DNA of 15,692 nucleotides from an uncultured Lachnospiraceae bacterium (GTDB lineage Bacteria > Bacillota > Clostridia > Lachnospirales > Lachnospiraceae): positions 1 to 15,692 of the forward strand of contig CAJTJZ010000070.1 in assembly GCA_910576895.1 (NCBI GenBank), written 5' to 3'. How positions within the stretch are numbered: position 1 is the first letter of the stretch; each line of letters opens with the position of its first letter. The translations under genes were made by a program, and so were the position numbers. The notes beneath the pieces are model-generated. The model worked only from the letters and a program-made list of their open reading frames with translations, was not told where the DNA came from and ran no database searches. Below are positions 13,554-15,692 of the stretch, one piece after another.

Positions 13554-15692
13554 TTACTGAATTGTAATTTTTTTCTTTTTTGTTATTTTTCGCCCATTTT
13601 CTAATGTAATGACTACGGTAAGTGTTACCTTTCCTGCCTTCTTTGCTGATATCACTCCTTTTTTCGATATAGAAGCAAGTTTTGGATTACTGGATTTATA
13701 TACTATCGTTGCTTTCTCTGTACCAAATTTATTTCCTGTACTAATAGTATCTGGCAATATTAGTATAGTTGCTACTTTCTTTCCTTTTTTTATCAAACGC
13801 TTTTTTATTTGAAAGCGAACCCCTTGCTCCATAGTAACAACAGAAGTTCCTGTTAGTTTTTTTGCAGATACAATATAGTCGATACCACTATAACCGTCTA
13901 TCATCACTGTACCATCCGAAGCTATGGTTTGTTTGCTATTTGCCATTTCCTCTAATTTTCCTGTTTTCGCATTATACTTATAAAGATATACGGTACTTCC
14001 TGCCGTTATCTCTGCTGTTTTTGTAACATCTACTTTTAGTTTCATACCTACATTTTCTAATGCTATATTTTCTGCGGTAGAAATCACACAAGTCTTTTTT
14101 ATGGTACTTCCACTATCTGCAAGAGCTGTTTTTAATCCATTCTTTGTATCTGGATTTGTTGTTTTATCCTGTTGATTCTCAATACTCATAACAATGCTGA
14201 TTGTTTGAATGCTGCTGTCAATCTTAGAAAGCTGTTTTGCTGGAATGGTAACAGTATAATTTTTGCTGTTTTCTGTTTCTACAACTTCTGTATTATGACT
14301 AGATTTTTCTGTTATTATAATAATTTTCAGCCCTTTTCCAATCTCTTTTACAGCCTGAATACTATCTTGTGTCAGGAAAATATCATCTGCCGAAAGATCA
14401 CTTGCTGCTGGAATGGCAATCGTTACTACTGTATTTTTCCTTAATTTCTGTGCCGCTTCAATCGTAGGGGCAGTAATTTCTATTCTATATTCTTCTATGG
14501 CTTCTTCCCCTATTAAAGCTTCTAATAAATGATCAGAAATTATTACCGTTCCTTGTGTTCCTGTAGAAATCACAGCCTTCTTCTCTGTTCCTTGCTGATT
14601 CGTTTCCTTTGTAATGGTAAGAATCGTATCATCATCTTCTGTTGTCACTGTTTTTATTTCTATAATACTGCCATCCGTTTTTGTTTCTTTTATGGTTTTA
14701 ATTTTACTTCCATTTTCTGTTGTTTGTATTGTTGTTTCTACTGTAGTGCCATCTTCTTTTGTTTCTATTGTAGTATTTGGCTTATTTGTATCTATTGGAT
14801 TATTTTCTGCCTTGTTCTCTGATTCTGTCTGTGTTGGCTGTGTTGTATTATCTGTAGTGCCAGTAGAATCACTTGAGCCCGTGTTTGTACTGCTGCCATT
14901 CCCTATATTGCTGCCTGTATTATTTCCTATATTATTAGAATTGTTGTTATTACTACCTGAGTTATTGTTATCTGAATTGTTTCCACCTGAATTATTGCCA
15001 TTATTTCCATTTCCTGTATTACCACCATTTTCATCTGGGTTTGGTTTTGTATTATTCGTATTATTTTCTATCATAGTAATTGTAACAGAACATGTAATGA
15101 TCTCATAGTTTGCGGCATCTCCTCCTACATATTCTGCGGTCGCTTTCCATGTAATTCCTGCTTTGGTTGGAAGCTCTGTTTGCCTATCTGCTTCTGTCCA
15201 TTGCCAGCCTGTATTTCCGTTTAAAGGTAGATCACTTACTTTTAAGCCTTCTTGAATCGTTGCGGTTCGACTGCTTTCTGGCATATTGGGAGCTTTTTCG
15301 GCTTTTGCTATTTTCCAGTCTTTTTCTATCATAAGACTTCCTGTATAATCACCGATTCCGGTAATCGTAATGGTAAATTTATAATTACCTGCATTTGTTT
15401 CTTTATTACCTGTAATGGTATAAGTGTAATCTGTTCCCTCGGTTAGTTTCTTTTCTTCTGACTGAACTATTAAATCAAACGTTCTTTCTTGTAAATTTCC
15501 ATTATAGATAAAATTATCTTCAAAAATAATATCTGGATTTGTATTTTGGATATCCTCTTTCTCTACTGGTGGCTCACTTTCTTCTATCATAGTAATGGTA
15601 ACTATTTGTGTGGTTTTTTCATAGTTTGCGGCATCTTCTCCTACATATTCTGCGGTCGCTTTCCATGTAATTCCTGCTTTGGTTGGAAGCTC
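13554..15692 (-). CDS. Modular Ig-like surface protein, 5' end outside the window
   Basis: This is the C-terminal 712 residues of a larger secreted or surface protein; the frame is open to the window edge, and the Met at 15590 is internal. Counting from that Met, residues about 20-93 form an MBG/Ig-like beta domain (TFDLIVQSEE, AGNYKFTITITGIGDYTGSL), followed by a WQW-containing module (about 100-175) ending in AGITWKATAEYVGGDAANYE. That module is also present at the window edge, so it repeats every 172 residues. Residues about 175-275 are a flexible Asn/Gly/Ser/Thr linker, then Thr-rich beta hairpins (TKEDGTTVETTIQTTENGSK and similar, about 276-340) and two further beta regions. The end (about 590-678) is a Big2-like domain (VYKSSNPKLASISKKGVISAKKAGKVTLTV). 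No LPxTG, SLH or other anchor is seen at the C-terminus; an N-terminal anchor or signal would be outside. Confidence 0.82.
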   Translation of the reverse strand, partial: ELPTKAGITWKATAEYVGEDAANYEKTTQIVTITMIEESEPPVEKEDIQNTNPDIIFEDNFIYNGNLQERTFDLIVQSEEKKLTEGTDYTYTITGNKETNAGNYKFTITITGIGDYTGSLMIEKDWKIAKAEKAPNMPESSRTATIQEGLKVSDLPLNGNTGWQWTEADRQTELPTKAGITWKATAEYVGGDAANYEIITCSVTITMIENNTNNTKPNPDENGGNTGNGNNGNNSGGNNSDNNNSGSNNNNSNNIGNNTGSNIGNGSSTNTGSSDSTGTTDNTTQPTQTESENKAENNPIDTNKPNTTIETKEDGTTVETTIQTTENGSKIKTIKETKTDGSIIEIKTVTTEDDDTILTITKETNQQGTEKKAVISTGTQGTVIISDHLLEALIGEEAIEEYRIEITAPTIEAAQKLRKNTVVTIAIPAASDLSADDIFLTQDSIQAVKEIGKGLKIIIITEKSSHNTEVVETENSKNYTVTIPAKQLSKIDSSIQTISIVMSIENQQDKTTNPDTKNGLKTALADSGSTIKKTCVISTAENIALENVGMKLKVDVTKTAEITAGSTVYLYKYNAKTGKLEEMANSKQTIASDGTVMIDGYSGIDYIVSAKKLTGTSVVTMEQGVRFQIKKRLIKKGKKVATILILPDTISTGNKFGTEKATIVYKSSNPKLASISKKGVISAKKAGKVTLTVVITLENGRKITKKKKITIQ
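14768..15068 (-). repeat. Asn/Gly/Ser/Thr-rich linker, low complexity
   Basis: About 100 codons encode runs such as NNSGGNNSDNNNSGSNNNN. It is a typical flexible linker of surface proteins and prone to repeat-length change. Open frames on the opposite strand over this region are artefacts of its composition. Confidence 0.75.
15104..15177 (-). repeat. 74-bp repeat, internal copy
   Basis: This copy matches 15619-15692 with one base difference (giving Gly here and Glu in the other copy) and encodes ELPTKAGITWKATAEYVG(G/E)DAANYE. The two copies lie 515 bp apart; the module period measured from the shared TITMIE residues is 516 bp, exactly 172 codons. The near identity suggests recent duplication or gene conversion. 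Confidence 0.85.
15619..15692 (-). repeat. 74-bp repeat, copy at the window edge
   Basis: This is the second copy of the repeat at 15104-15177. It is cut by the end of the window, so the full identity length and the number of further copies are unknown. Confidence 0.85.

Noticed and set aside
14614..15108. Long open frame on the plus strand rich in Val, Leu and Phe
   Set aside because: It is antisense to the Asn/Thr/Ser-rich part of the surface protein; its hydrophobic look follows from that composition, and no ribosome binding site was seen.
1..15692. CRISPR array, tRNA or rRNA genes
   Set aside because: No regularly spaced direct repeats, no tRNA-like cloverleaf and no rRNA segments were seen on either strand.

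Overview
The window is strongly AT-rich DNA with AAGGAG-type ribosome binding sites, sigma-A-type promoters and T-run terminators. Its gene set (yajC, tgt, a TIGR04086 membrane protein, a DUF1292 protein, a chemoreceptor with a zinc-binding tail, and an Ig-like modular surface protein) points to a low-GC Firmicute of the class Clostridia. A Lachnospiraceae member, probably motile, is my best guess. The organism call is inference from gene content; no 16S or other marker gene is present.

Left part (1-4451): a hairpin at the edge, possibly the relic of an IS200/IS605-type end, precedes a secreted protein with three PepSY repeats (+). It converges on a minus-strand pair transcribed from a good promoter near 4030-4059. 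The pair is an intracellular GH13 amylase-family enzyme with an unusual coiled-coil insertion and, 15 bp downstream, a soluble chemoreceptor with a CZB zinc-binding domain. Upstream lies a small TIGR04086 membrane protein gene flanked by two copies of a ~30 bp imperfect palindrome.

Middle (4600-9300): a PHP-family metallophosphoesterase (+) converges on a tgt-yajC operon (-). Next come an HPr-like protein that lacks the phosphorylatable histidine but keeps the regulatory-serine motif, about 500 bp with no gene except a leader and possible regulatory palindromes, an unrecognised 185-aa protein that starts with a FliM-like LSQxEIDxL peptide, and a DUF1292 protein. All of these are on the minus strand.

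Right part (9365-15692): a large RecB-type nuclease/XPD-DinG-type helicase fusion (+) is followed by a XerS-like tyrosine recombinase (+). The recombinase has its own strong promoter and a roughly 120-nt leader that is less AT-rich than its surroundings and can fold on itself. The window ends inside a large minus-strand surface protein with a 516-bp (172-aa) repeat period, an Asn/Gly/Ser-rich linker and a C-terminal Big2-like domain; its 5' end lies outside.

Most of the window looks like ordinary chromosome. The parts most worth follow-up are the recombinase leader, the FliM-like small protein, the amylase with its coiled-coil insert beside a chemoreceptor, the paired palindromes, and the His-less HPr paralogue. 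I did not find a clear-cut new defence or mobile system.
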